The translations under genes were made by a program, and so were the position numbers. A stretch of 64,000 nt of DNA from Streptomyces alboflavus (GTDB lineage Bacteria > Actinomycetota > Actinomycetes > Streptomycetales > Streptomycetaceae). Positions 1-7,072 of this stretch are shown here, piece by piece. The notes beneath the pieces are model-generated. The model saw only the letters and a program-made list of their open reading frames with translations, was not told the origin of the DNA and made no database searches. The stretch is from assembly GCF_000716675.1 (NCBI RefSeq), contig NZ_JNXT01000007.1, positions 1 to 64,000 on the forward strand, written 5' to 3'. The first letter of the stretch is position 1. Every line of letters begins with the position of its first letter.

Positions 1-167
1 GGGGACGAGGGGAAGGGGGGGTGCGGGGGCATCGGGAGCGGCATGGGCGGGGGGCGGCTGAGGTGGACCGGTCCGCACGGTGAGGGGGCGGGGCCGTCCG
101 CACGGTGAGCGGGGCGGGGCCGTCCGCAGAGCCCGCCCCGCCCCATCCGGAGCAGACCCGTCGCCCC
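1..167. other. window-edge non-coding stretch with tandem 25-26 bp repeat
   Basis: No gene could be supported here. Positions 71-95 and 96-121 hold two near-identical copies of a GTCCGCACGGTGAG-led unit rich in G runs, and a third copy begins at 122. The stretch lies downstream of the minus-strand membrane protein gene that ends at 168, so it may be its 3' flank. Confidence 0.4.
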
Positions 168-1301
168 TCACTGCTCCCCGTCCTCCGCCCGCTCCGCCAG
201 CACCAGCCTGACGAACCGCGCCAGATGGGCCCCCGCGACCAGCGCCGCGCTCGTCGCCACCGCCGCCCGGGCCGGTGTCGAGTCCGTCGTGAGGAGCAGC
301 CCCGCCCCGGCCGCGAGCACGGCGGCGCCCGTCGCGAAGGCCACCGTCGGCCACACGCTCGGCGACGCGCCCGACGTCGTCCCCCTGACCGCACGCCTCG
401 GCGGTGCGCCCGACCTCGTACCCCGCACCACACGCCTCAGCGACGCGCCCGACCCCGTACCCCGCACCACACGCCTCACCGGCGCGCCCGACGCCCCACC
501 CCGCACCACACGCCTCAGCAGCGCGCCCAACCCCCTCCCCCGCACCACACACCCCGCCCACACCTCCCGCACCGCCCGTGCCGTCACCACGGCATGACCC
601 GCCGCCGCCCCGGCCAGCACCGCCCCCGCCACCGCCCGCCCCGTCCCCCCGACGGACGGCAGCGACGCCGACGCCGCGACGAGGCCCGCCACCCCGGCCG
701 CCGCATGGCCGTGGGCCGCGCGGCGGCGGGCGGGGTCGAAGAAGGCCGCGTGGACGAGCCAGGCCAGTTCGCCGACGAGGCCGACGGCGGCCGTGCCGAT
801 GAGGGTCCAGCGGGGGCCGGGCACCCGCCCCGGGGGTACACCGACGACGAGGGTGCCGCTCAGGAGGAGGACGATTCCGGCGTGGTAGAAGCCGCGGGTG
901 CGGTCGGCCCAGCGCAGGCTGAGGGTGGCGTGGCCGCGCTGGACGTTGCGCAGCCAGCGGGTCGGCCGCCCGTCGCGCATCTCGCCGGGCCACCACTGGG
1001 CCAACTCCTCGGGCAGGGTGTCGTAGCGGCGGGCCCAGACGGCGGCCTGGACGGCGCCGATCTGCGCGAGGCCGGAGGCGATGAACAGGGACACCGCCGC
1101 GTCCGGCCAGCGGGCGAAGCGGGGCTGGGCCGCGGCGAGCGTCGGCAGGAGCAGCGCGGCCATGGTGAAGCTCGCTCCCGCGAGCAGCGGGGCCGCGAAG
1201 CCGCCGAGGCCCTGGATGCTGGCGGCGTACCCGAGGGGGAGCGGCGGCTGCCAGGTGTCGCGCGGGAGCCGCCGCGGCGCCCGTACCGCCCGCCGCACCA
1301 C
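168..1301 (-). CDS. multi-pass membrane protein with internal 13-residue repeats, function unknown
   Basis: A 377-residue protein that I do not recognise as a named family. It has hydrophobic segments near residues 35-55, 70-90, 140-155, 165-185, 205-235 and, after a basic region, 325-345 and 350-370, so it is very likely an integral membrane protein. A conserved-looking soluble part after the second segment contains WARRYDTLPEELAQWWPGE and a following basic stretch. Between the N-terminal and C-terminal membrane parts lie about four copies of a 13-residue unit (RRVVRGTxSGAxx) encoded by a 39-bp DNA repeat. The start is a GTG at 1301 with no clear ribosome binding site; the frame stays open upstream but has no better start. 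It lies 139 bp behind the next minus-strand gene and may be cotranscribed with it. Confidence 0.6.
   Translation of the reverse strand: MVRRAVRAPRRLPRDTWQPPLPLGYAASIQGLGGFAAPLLAGASFTMAALLLPTLAAAQPRFARWPDAAVSLFIASGLAQIGAVQAAVWARRYDTLPEELAQWWPGEMRDGRPTRWLRNVQRGHATLSLRWADRTRGFYHAGIVLLLSGTLVVGVPPGRVPGPRWTLIGTAAVGLVGELAWLVHAAFFDPARRRAAHGHAAAGVAGLVAASASLPSVGGTGRAVAGAVLAGAAAGHAVVTARAVREVWAGCVVRGRGLGALLRRVVRGGASGAPVRRVVRGTGSGASLRRVVRGTRSGAPPRRAVRGTTSGASPSVWPTVAFATGAAVLAAGAGLLLTTDSTPARAAVATSAALVAGAHLARFVRLVLAERAEDGEQ
384..545 (-). repeat. 39-bp in-frame tandem repeat (about 4 copies)
   Basis: Units start near 384, 423, 462, 501 and 540 on the plus strand, each beginning CCGCACCACACGCC or a close variant, with an exact 39-bp period. 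The period is a multiple of three and the array encodes the RRVVRGTxSGA unit of the membrane protein, so it changes length without breaking the frame. The units are contiguous and have no unique spacers. Confidence 0.8.
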
Positions 1302-1440
1302 CCGGCGCGGCGCACCGGCTCCACGCGGGGCCCGCGCACCACCACGGCGCCGTGGACCACCTCCGCCCGCGCCCGAGGGGCCACCTCCGCGCCCGCCCGG
1401 CGGACCACCCCCGCCCCGCCGACCACGCGCCCCCCTCCCC

Positions 1441-1848
1441 TCAGCTCCGGGAACGCGGGCACCCCCGCTCGTGCCGCTCGTCGGCCCCGCCGCACTCGGC
1501 GCACACCCGCCCGCGTCCGCGGGTGCCGCCGAACTGGAGGCGGCGGGTGCCGGTGGCGCCCGTACGGGCCGGGGGGACGATCTGGTGGGGGCCGGGGCGC
1601 AGGCCGAAGGCGCCGCGCAGGAGCCGCATGACCTGTTCGATGGAGTCGGCGGTCGGCTGGGGCTCGGCGGGCAGCGTGAAGTACAGCTCGACGCCGTCGG
1701 GCGGGTGCAGGCTCAAGGACTGGAGCGTTCCGCCCAGCCGTTCGAAAAGGGCGCGCAGCGTCGGTTCCGCCGCGGGAACGAGAAACCTGGGCAGTTCGTC
1801 GGCGGCGACGGACAGTCGTACGTGAATGACCATCTGCATGGGATGCAT
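1441..1848 (-). CDS. uncharacterised protein with C-terminal Cys-rich tail
   Basis: A protein of about 135 residues of unknown function. The N-terminal two thirds look like a compact alpha/beta domain (MVIHVRLSVAADELPRFL, then a helix and a VELYFTLPAEP strand). The C-terminal end has CAECGGADERHERGC, a CxxC plus later His/Cys arrangement that could bind a metal. Three in-frame ATG codons (1848, 1839, 1833) compete for the start; the G-rich run just upstream fits either of the first two. It probably leads a two-gene unit with the downstream membrane protein. Function cannot be inferred from the context. Confidence 0.6.
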   Translation of the reverse strand: MHPMQMVIHVRLSVAADELPRFLVPAAEPTLRALFERLGGTLQSLSLHPPDGVELYFTLPAEPQPTADSIEQVMRLLRGAFGLRPGPHQIVPPARTGATGTRRLQFGGTRGRGRVCAECGGADERHERGCPRSRS

Positions 1849-2356
1849 CACCCCCCGTAATACGGACAAGCATACGTACCGGGGGTATTGATCACGAGTG
1901 CTTCGCCATTTCGCGGGGCCGTCGGCGGAGAAGGGCAGGGCGCCACCGGAGAACTCGGAGAACACCGAACAGACACGGAAAAACCCCGGCGCCGTCATGG
2001 CGCCGGGGCGTTCTTCCGATAGGACGGGGGAGGCGGCATCGGGGGGACAAGCCACCTCCCCCGATGAGGACCGAACTCGCCGGTCAACGCCGCCACCGGG
2101 GGAAGAGGACGGCGCGGACCCCGCAGTGGAGACCGGTCCCGGGCCCTTGGATTCCTGCCAGATCCGCCGGGCTCGCCACCATCCTGCGCCGCCCGCAACC
2201 GGAAACGGGCAGGCGAAGGGCCTCTGCCGCCGGGTCATTGGTCCTTAAAAACCTGGTGAGTTCGCGCCACGTTAGACTCGCCCGGCACAAGCGGAACACG
2301 GCGCGGAACACGGCACGCGGGGGTGCGGGGATGAACGGGCAAGGGGAGGCCACAGC
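1849..2356. other. 508-bp intergenic region: divergent promoters and a strong hairpin
   Basis: No protein gene could be supported. The region separates a minus-strand gene from a plus-strand one. It holds a perfect hairpin at 1984-2008 and, close to the 59-residue gene, a TAGACT hexamer at 2273-2278 of the Streptomyces -10 type, but I see no good -35 partner. Short open frames on both strands here lack ribosome binding sites and biased codon use. Confidence 0.4.
1984..2008 (-). terminator. perfect 10-bp hairpin, T-run on the minus-strand side
   Basis: CCCCGGCGCC (1984-1993) and GGCGCCGGGG (1999-2008) form a perfect stem with a GTCAT loop. Reading the minus strand the hairpin is followed by TTTTT, as in an intrinsic terminator; the plus-strand side has only a weak T-rich run. 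No minus-strand gene was found just upstream, so it may block antisense or read-through transcription. Confidence 0.6.
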
Positions 2357-2536
2357 GTGAAGGACCCGAAAAAGATCATTCTTTTCGTCCTCGTGGTGTT
2401 CGTCCTGTACGTGATCATCACCGACCCGGCCAAGGCCGCGGACTACGTCCAGGTAGGGTTCGAGGGCATTTCGAACGCCGCCAAGGCCATCGGCGACTTC
2501 ATGACCTGGGTCGCCAACGGCGGCAAGGACGACTGA
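2357..2536 (+). CDS. 59-residue single-span membrane protein
   Basis: A short gene starting with GTG at 2357 behind a strong ribosome binding site (AAGGGGAGG, 2341-2349) and ending TGA at 2534. The product starts MKDPKKIILFVLVVFVLYVI, a basic N terminus followed by one hydrophobic span of about 15-17 residues, then an acidic and alanine-rich amphipathic stretch ending NGGKDD. It is expected to be membrane anchored with a short soluble tail. It precedes the Dabb gene by only 12 bp, so the two are likely translated from one message. No known family was recognised; codon use is strongly biased as in real genes. Confidence 0.75.
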   Translation: MKDPKKIILFVLVVFVLYVIITDPAKAADYVQVGFEGISNAAKAIGDFMTWVANGGKDD

Positions 2537-2548
2537 GGGAGCGCGCCC

Positions 2549-2842
2549 GTGATCCGCCATCTGGTCCTCTTCAAGCTCAACGACGGCGTCGAGCGCGACG
2601 ACCCCCGCGTCGTCGCGGGCGTCAAGGCCTTCGAGGAGCTCGGCGGGATCATTCCCGAGCTGCGCTTCTGGGAGTGCGCCTGGAACATCTCCGAGCGCCC
2701 CATCGCGTACGACTACGCCATCAACTCGGCCGTCGACGACACCGATGCGCTCACCCGCTACCTGGAGCACCCCGCGCACCAGGCGGGCGTCGGACTGTGG
2801 CGCGAGTTCGCCACGTGGGTGATCGCCGACTACGAGTTCTGA
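2549..2842 (+). CDS. Dabb family protein (stress-responsive alpha-beta barrel)
   Basis: A 97-residue protein with the typical ferredoxin-like Dabb fold: an opening MIRHLVLFKLNDGV strand, a long helix, a central GGIIPELRFWECAW strand, then DYAINSAVDD and a closing REFATWVIADYEF. The length is that of a single complete Dabb domain. Such proteins form dimeric barrels and occur as stress-induced proteins or as small cyclase-like enzymes; nothing here fixes a substrate. The GTG start at 2549 has GAGGGAG just upstream, overlapping the stop region of the small membrane protein gene. A strong terminator follows at 2862-2893. Confidence 0.85.
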   Translation: MIRHLVLFKLNDGVERDDPRVVAGVKAFEELGGIIPELRFWECAWNISERPIAYDYAINSAVDDTDALTRYLEHPAHQAGVGLWREFATWVIADYEF

Positions 2843-2861
2843 GGCCGCCGCCGCGTTTTCC

Positions 2862-2893
2862 ACGGCCCCGCACCGGGAACGGTGCGGGGCCGT
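2862..2893 (+). terminator. 14-bp perfect hairpin terminator
   Basis: ACGGCCCCGCACCG (2862-2875) pairs perfectly with CGGTGCGGGGCCGT (2880-2893) across a GGAA loop and is followed by TTCGCGTCTT. It ends the small membrane protein and Dabb transcription unit. Confidence 0.8.
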
Positions 2894-2994
2894 TTCGCGT
2901 CTTCTGCCCCAACTTGCCCCTCAACACGGAGTTATCAGGTGCTTGCACACAGTGCACATGTCTTGTGATGCTATGACCGCTTTTGACGGATGAG

Positions 2995-3034
2995 TTGACC
3001 GAGGTCGACCGAGCTTGACCGAGCTCGGCCGGAC
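2995..3034. repeat. four 10-bp direct repeats upstream of sigF
   Basis: TTGACCGAGG, TCGACCGAGC, TTGACCGAGC and TCGGCCGGAC follow one another with an exact 10-bp period, one helical turn, and end just before the sigF ribosome binding site. They could be a regulator array or simple slippage. Confidence 0.6.
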
Positions 3035-3048
3035 TCGCCGGAGAAGGG

Positions 3049-3984
3049 GTGGCGTTGACCGTGCCGGCCAGTTCTGCGCCCGAAGCACCGCCCGCACAGG
3101 CGCCCGAGACCCCGCCCGCCCGGGCCACCGACCCACCGCACGCACGGGCTCCCGAAGCCCCGCCCGCGCAGGCCGCCGAGGAGCCGCCCGCCGGGCCGCC
3201 GCCCGCGAAGGCGCCGAGCAGCAGGGGCGCCGACACCCGCGCCCTCACCCAGGTGCTCTTCGCCCAGCTCAAGGACCTTGAGCCGGGCACCGTCGAGCAC
3301 GGCAGGGTGCGCGGCGCGCTCATCGAGGCCAACCTGCCCCTGGTGCGCTACGCCGCCGCCCGCTTCCGCAGCCGCAACGAGCCGATGGAGGACGTCGTCC
3401 AGGTCGGCACCATCGGCCTCATCAACGCCATCGACCGCTTCGACCCCGACCGGGGCGTGCAGTTCCCGACCTTCGCCATGCCCACGGTCGTCGGCGAGAT
3501 CAAGCGGTACTTCCGCGACAACGTGCGCACCGTCCACGTACCGCGGCGGCTGCACGAGCTGTGGGTGCAGGTCACCGGGGCGACGGAGGACCTGACCACG
3601 TCCTTCGGGCGCTCCCCCACCACCGCCGAGATCGCCGAGCGCCTGCGGATCACCGAGGAGGAGGTGCTCTCCTGCATCGAGGCCGGGCGTTCGTACCACG
3701 CGACGTCCCTGGAGGCCGCGCAGGAGGGCGACGGGCTGCCCGGGCTCCTGGACCGGCTCGGGTACGAGGACCCGGCCCTGGACGGCGTCGAGCACCGCGA
3801 CCTGGTCCGGCACCTGCTGGTCCAACTGCCCGAGCGGGAACAGCGGATCCTGCTGCTTCGCTACTACAGCAATCTGACGCAGTCCCAGATCAGCGCCGAA
3901 TTGGGCGTTTCCCAGATGCATGTGTCGAGACTGCTGGCCAGAAGCTTCGCGCGGCTTCGGTCCGCAAATCGGATCGAGGCGTAA
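3049..3984 (+). CDS. sigF: SigB/SigF-family RNA polymerase sigma factor, SigF type
   Basis: A 311-residue sigma-70 factor of the SigB/F/G group. After a Pro/Ala-rich leader of about 60 residues, region 2 contains [20 protein letters not shown] and the [19 protein letters not shown] core, region 3 follows, and region 4 ends with the helix-turn-helix [20 protein letters not shown]. The C terminus RSANRIEA and the position next to a second factor of the same kind match S. coelicolor SigF (recalled, not searched), which acts late in spore maturation. Start GTG at 3049 follows GGAGAAGG closely; TTG at 3055 is a possible alternative. This family is normally held by an anti-sigma ATPase and anti-anti-sigma factor; none is adjacent here. 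Confidence 0.9.
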   Translation: MALTVPASSAPEAPPAQAPETPPARATDPPHARAPEAPPAQAAEEPPAGPPPAKAPSSRGADTRALTQVLFAQLKDLEPGTVEHGRVRGALIEANLPLVRYAAARFRSRNEPMEDVVQVGTIGLINAIDRFDPDRGVQFPTFAMPTVVGEIKRYFRDNVRTVHVPRRLHELWVQVTGATEDLTTSFGRSPTTAEIAERLRITEEEVLSCIEAGRSYHATSLEAAQEGDGLPGLLDRLGYEDPALDGVEHRDLVRHLLVQLPEREQRILLLRYYSNLTQSQISAELGVSQMHVSRLLARSFARLRSANRIEA

Positions 3985-4077
3985 CCGTATCGGGTGGAAC
4001 AGCCTTTCGGCCGTTACCGACGGAGTCGGGGCCGAAAAAGTCTCAGACCCCCTCTTTCCTGCACGGACGTCACCCTC

Positions 4078-4091
4078 ACTTGTCGACAAGT
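4078..4091. promoter_or_regulatory. perfect 14-bp palindrome upstream of sigN
   Basis: ACTTGTCGACAAGT is fully self-complementary and unusually AT-rich for the region. It lies between sigF and sigN, 44 bp before the candidate SigB-type promoter, and is a candidate operator for an unidentified dimeric regulator. Confidence 0.45.
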
Positions 4092-4134
4092 CACTACAGC
4101 GTGTTGCCGACATGTGACATTCTGCTGGAACCGC

Positions 4135-4160
4135 GTTTGCCGGGGCCCTGCCGCCGGTAT
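4135..4160 (+). promoter_or_regulatory. candidate SigB-family promoter of sigN
   Basis: GTTTG (4135-4139) and CGGTAT (4155-4160) are separated by 15 bp. This fits the family consensus GNNTN-N14-16-GGGTAY with one mismatch and lies 67 bp before the sigN start. It would allow autoregulation or control by a sister sigma factor. The match is by eye only. Confidence 0.45.
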
Positions 4161-4227
4161 TCAGGTGGAGGCTGCGTTCCTTCGACGGGGCGCCGGCCGC
4201 GACCGTCCGCGACCTCAAGGGGGTGGC

Positions 4228-5103
4228 ATGTCCGCAGACCAGGGCAGCTCGAAGGTGCTCACGCTCACGCTCGAAGACAGTGCGAGCGAATCAGCGCCCG
4301 ACGCGCTCAAGGGTTCCGAGGCCGTATCCCCGGCCCCGGGAGCCATCGACACCCGCACCCTGTCCCGCTCCCTCTTCCTGCGGCTCGCCGCACTCGACCA
4401 GGACAGCCCCGAGCGTGCCTACGTCAGAGACACCCTGATCGAGCTCAACCTCCCCCTGGTGCGGTACGCCGCGGCGCGCTTCCGCAGCCGCAACGAACCG
4501 ATGGAGGACATCGTCCAGGTCGGCACCATCGGCCTGATCAAGGCGATCGACCGGTTCGACTGCGAACGTGGCGTGGAGTTCCCGACGTTCGCGATGCCGA
4601 CCGTCGTCGGCGAGATCAAGCGCTTCTTCCGGGACACCAGCTGGTCCGTGCGCGTCCCGCGCCGGCTCCAGGAGCTGCGCCTGGCCCTCACGAAGGCCAG
4701 CGACGAGCTCGCCCAGCGCCTCGACCGCTCGCCCACGGTGCCCGAACTGGCCGCCGTGCTCGGCGTGTCCGAGGAGGACGTGGTCGACGGCCTCGCCGTC
4801 GGCAACGCGTACACCGCCTCCTCCCTCGACTCCCCCGCCCCCGAGGACGACGGCGGCGAGGGCTCCCTCGCGGACCGCCTCGGCTACGAGGACACGGCCC
4901 TGGAGGGCGTCGAGTACCGCGAGTCCCTGAAGCCGCTCCTCGCCAAGCTGCCGCCGCGCGAGCGCCGCATCATCATGCTGCGCTTCTTCGCGAACATGAC
5001 GCAGTCCCAGATCGGCGAGGAGGTCGGCATCTCGCAGATGCACGTCTCGCGCCTGCTGACGCGAACGCTGTCACAGCTGCGGGAAGGGCTCATCGCGGAC
5101 TGA
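4228..5103 (+). CDS. sigN: SigB/SigF-family RNA polymerase sigma factor, SigN type
   Basis: A 291-residue sigma factor closely similar to its upstream neighbour: [39 protein letters not shown] and the region 4 helix-turn-helix [20 protein letters not shown] are all present. I chose ATG at 4228, after CAAGGGGG, because the frame upstream has no family similarity although it stays open to 3994. In S. coelicolor the gene following sigF is sigN, linked to aerial hyphal development; the assignment rests on that recalled synteny. A 243-bp gap with its own candidate promoter separates it from sigF, so it is probably transcribed separately. Confidence 0.88.
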   Translation: MSADQGSSKVLTLTLEDSASESAPDALKGSEAVSPAPGAIDTRTLSRSLFLRLAALDQDSPERAYVRDTLIELNLPLVRYAAARFRSRNEPMEDIVQVGTIGLIKAIDRFDCERGVEFPTFAMPTVVGEIKRFFRDTSWSVRVPRRLQELRLALTKASDELAQRLDRSPTVPELAAVLGVSEEDVVDGLAVGNAYTASSLDSPAPEDDGGEGSLADRLGYEDTALEGVEYRESLKPLLAKLPPRERRIIMLRFFANMTQSQIGEEVGISQMHVSRLLTRTLSQLREGLIAD

Positions 5104-5194
5104 TCCGACCGCGCCCCGCCGGTGTGCCGTCGCCGTTCGGCCCATTCCTGTTGACAGGGTTCCTCATTGACGGAGCGTCAGCCACACTGGCGCG

Positions 5195-6073
5195 ATGCTT
5201 CGTGGTGCGTGGAGTGGCGGACGTGGCCGCCGGGGCGCGATAGCGGGCGCCTCGGCGGTCGTACTGGGTCTGGGCGGCCTTGTCGTGGCGTGCGGCGGTG
5301 ACGGGCGGGACGGCTTCGTGGCCACCGGTGCGGCCGGGGGCGGGCCGGAGAAGGGGTCCGGGAAGGCCGTGGGGCCCGGCGGGGACGTGGAGTTCGTGCC
5401 GCTGGACGGGAAGCCGTCAGGGAGCCCGTCCGAGGGGCCGCCGAGGAAGGGCTCCGGGGTGGACGGAACCGGGCGGGCCGGGGGTGACGACGGCCGTTCG
5501 CCGGGTGAGGGTTCGCCCGGCGCCGGGGCCAGGGGCGGGACGGCCCCGGACGGGAAGTCGCCGGGCGGCAGCGCCGGTTCAGGCTCCCCGGGCGCCCAGG
5601 GCGACTCGTCGACCGGTCACGGCGAGGGCGGCGGCGCAGACGACGACGGCACCCGCCCCGGCCCCCCGAGCGATACCACCCCCGGCCCCGGCACTCCCCC
5701 CAAGCCCGGACCGAACCCGGACCCGGACCCCAAGCCGAACCCGGACCCGAAGCCGAAACCCCCCACCCCCGCCATCCTCAAGGTCGGCGAGCCCCGGCGC
5801 GCCGCCGGGGACAAGCGGTGGTGCGAGGACGTGACCGTCAGCTTCCGCAACACCGGGGGTTCCGCGGCGCGTTCGGGCAGCGTGACGTTCGGTACGCACA
5901 TCATCGGCGCCCTCGGCGTGGACTGGGGGACGATCGAGTCCACGCGGAAGCTCCCGGCGCCCATCGAGGCCGGGAGAACCGTGAAGAAGACTTGGCCTGT
6001 TTGTGTCGACTGGTGGCGCGTTCCGCTCGGCATGCGGGTCGAGACGCGCGTGGTCGACGTGGAGTGGAAGTAG
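5195..6073 (+). CDS. secreted lipoprotein with Gly/Pro-rich stalk
   Basis: A 292-residue protein with an N-terminal signal: basic start including GGRGRRGAIAG, a hydrophobic run, and a lipobox LVVAC whose Cys is near residue 33. The RRGA sequence leaves Tat export open. Residues 35-190 are low complexity, first Gly/Ser/Asp-rich, then a PDPDPKPNPDPKPKPP stalk typical of wall-spanning regions. The last 100 residues form a compact Cys-containing domain (RWCEDVTVSFRNTGGSAARSG onward) resembling an immunoglobulin-like fold with two Cys that could pair. Function unknown; it is expected to be anchored to the outer face of the membrane. ATG start at 5195; no strong ribosome binding site. Confidence 0.75.
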   Translation: MLRGAWSGGRGRRGAIAGASAVVLGLGGLVVACGGDGRDGFVATGAAGGGPEKGSGKAVGPGGDVEFVPLDGKPSGSPSEGPPRKGSGVDGTGRAGGDDGRSPGEGSPGAGARGGTAPDGKSPGGSAGSGSPGAQGDSSTGHGEGGGADDDGTRPGPPSDTTPGPGTPPKPGPNPDPDPKPNPDPKPKPPTPAILKVGEPRRAAGDKRWCEDVTVSFRNTGGSAARSGSVTFGTHIIGALGVDWGTIESTRKLPAPIEAGRTVKKTWPVCVDWWRVPLGMRVETRVVDVEWK

Positions 6074-6138
6074 CCCCCGAGGGGACCGGGGACGCGCCCC
6101 TTGGCGCGCGCACCCGCGTACGGGCGCGCGCCGGAGCG

Positions 6139-6372
6139 TTACTTCAGCGCCAGCCAGGCCACCGCGGCCACGATCACGATCGCCGCGACCACGCCCACGA
6201 TGAGGCCGATGCGCGGGCCCGCCGGGGCCGCCGCCTGCCGCTGCGCACGGCTGCCCTGCGGCGGCTCGTCGACGAAGGCGCGGAACATCTGAGTGGAGCC
6301 CGCCGGGTCGTGCTGACCGTGCTGGCCCTCGGGGCCCGGGGCGCCCTGCGGTGCATGGGGGTTGTGTGCCAT
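6139..6372 (-). CDS. small protein with one C-terminal membrane span
   Basis: A 77-residue protein. The first 50 residues are soluble and rich in His, Gln, Pro and Gly (MAHNPHAPQGAPGPEGQ); the C-terminal part GLIVGVVAAIVIVAAVAWLA is a single membrane span ending in LK, so it is tail-anchored or has a cytoplasmic N terminus. No enzyme motif. It converges with the lipoprotein gene (66 bp apart) and diverges from the marR-like gene. Function unknown. Confidence 0.65.
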   Translation of the reverse strand: MAHNPHAPQGAPGPEGQHGQHDPAGSTQMFRAFVDEPPQGSRAQRQAAAPAGPRIGLIVGVVAAIVIVAAVAWLALK

Positions 6373-6486
6373 GGGGCAGGACCCTAGCGAATCCCCGCCG
6401 CCCGGCCCAACCCTCGCTGACCGGCGGCTTTACCTCCGTGGTCCGAGACCTTTGCCAGCCCTTTAGCCCGTTGGTCCGGTTTTAGT

Positions 6487-6529
6487 TTGCCTGCGGCAAC
6501 CAACTGCTTCTATGGTTGCCCTAAGCAAC
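6487..6529. promoter_or_regulatory. two TTGC dyads, candidate MarR operators
   Basis: TTGCC-TGC-GGCAA (6487-6499) and GTTGC-CCTAA-GCAAC (6515-6529) are perfect inverted repeats with similar half-sites, 21-50 bp before the MarR start codon. Their centres are about 29 bp apart. They fit autoregulation of the MarR gene and the exporter behind it. Confidence 0.6.
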
Positions 6530-6549
6530 GAAAAGTGAGGGTGGACGCC

Positions 6550-7053
6550 ATGGCCGCACAGCGTGAGTACGCGGAGCTGGCCCGCCAGCTCAGCGCCATC
6601 GGCGCCGTGAAGCGCGGCCTCGGCCGCGGTCTGCCCGCCGACTGCCCGAGCGGCTCCGCCGCCGTGCTCACCCTGCTCCAGCGCCACGGCGAGATGCGGA
6701 TGAGCCGCCTCGCGGAACTCCTTGCCGTCGACATGTCGGTGACCAGCCGTCATGTCGCGCACGTCGCGGAGCGCGGCTGGATCGACCGGGCCCCGGACCC
6801 CGCGGACAAGCGCTCGCGCATCCTGCGGCTGACGCCCGCGGGCGAGGCCAAGTTCGAGGAGCTGTCCGAGCTGTCCATCGCGACCCTCGCCCACTACCTG
6901 CACGACTGGTCCGACGCCGACGTCGGCCGGCTCAGCTCGCTGCTCGGGCGCCTGCGTGCGGGATTCGGGGACTGCCGCGCGGCTTCGGCCCGGCTCCCCG
7001 GAGCACCGCACGCGCCCGATGAACCCACCGAGACCACCCGTACACCCGCGTAA
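6550..7053 (+). CDS. MarR family transcriptional regulator
   Basis: A 167-residue winged-helix regulator: GSAAVLTLLQRHGEMRMSRLAELLAVDMSVTSRHVAHVAERGWIDRAPDPADKRSRILRLTPAGE spans the recognition helix and wing of MarR proteins (the DxRSRxLxLTxxG wing is intact). Start ATG at 6550 follows GTGAGGGTGG at suitable distance. It lies 19 bp before the MFS exporter gene and is probably cotranscribed with it; the paired dyads just upstream suggest that it represses this unit until a ligand binds. The Cys near the C terminus (GDCRAAS) could be redox sensitive, but that is only a guess. Confidence 0.9.
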   Translation: MAAQREYAELARQLSAIGAVKRGLGRGLPADCPSGSAAVLTLLQRHGEMRMSRLAELLAVDMSVTSRHVAHVAERGWIDRAPDPADKRSRILRLTPAGEAKFEELSELSIATLAHYLHDWSDADVGRLSSLLGRLRAGFGDCRAASARLPGAPHAPDEPTETTRTPA

Positions 7054-7072
7054 GAATCAGGAAAAGGAACCC

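Noticed and set aside
384..545. Regular 39-bp repeats considered as a CRISPR array
   Set aside because: The copies are directly adjacent without spacers, diverge slightly, and keep the reading frame of a membrane protein.
3994..4227. N-terminal extension of SigN from an upstream start
   Set aside because: The extra residues show no similarity to the family and would cover a candidate promoter and palindrome; ATG at 4228 has a good ribosome binding site.
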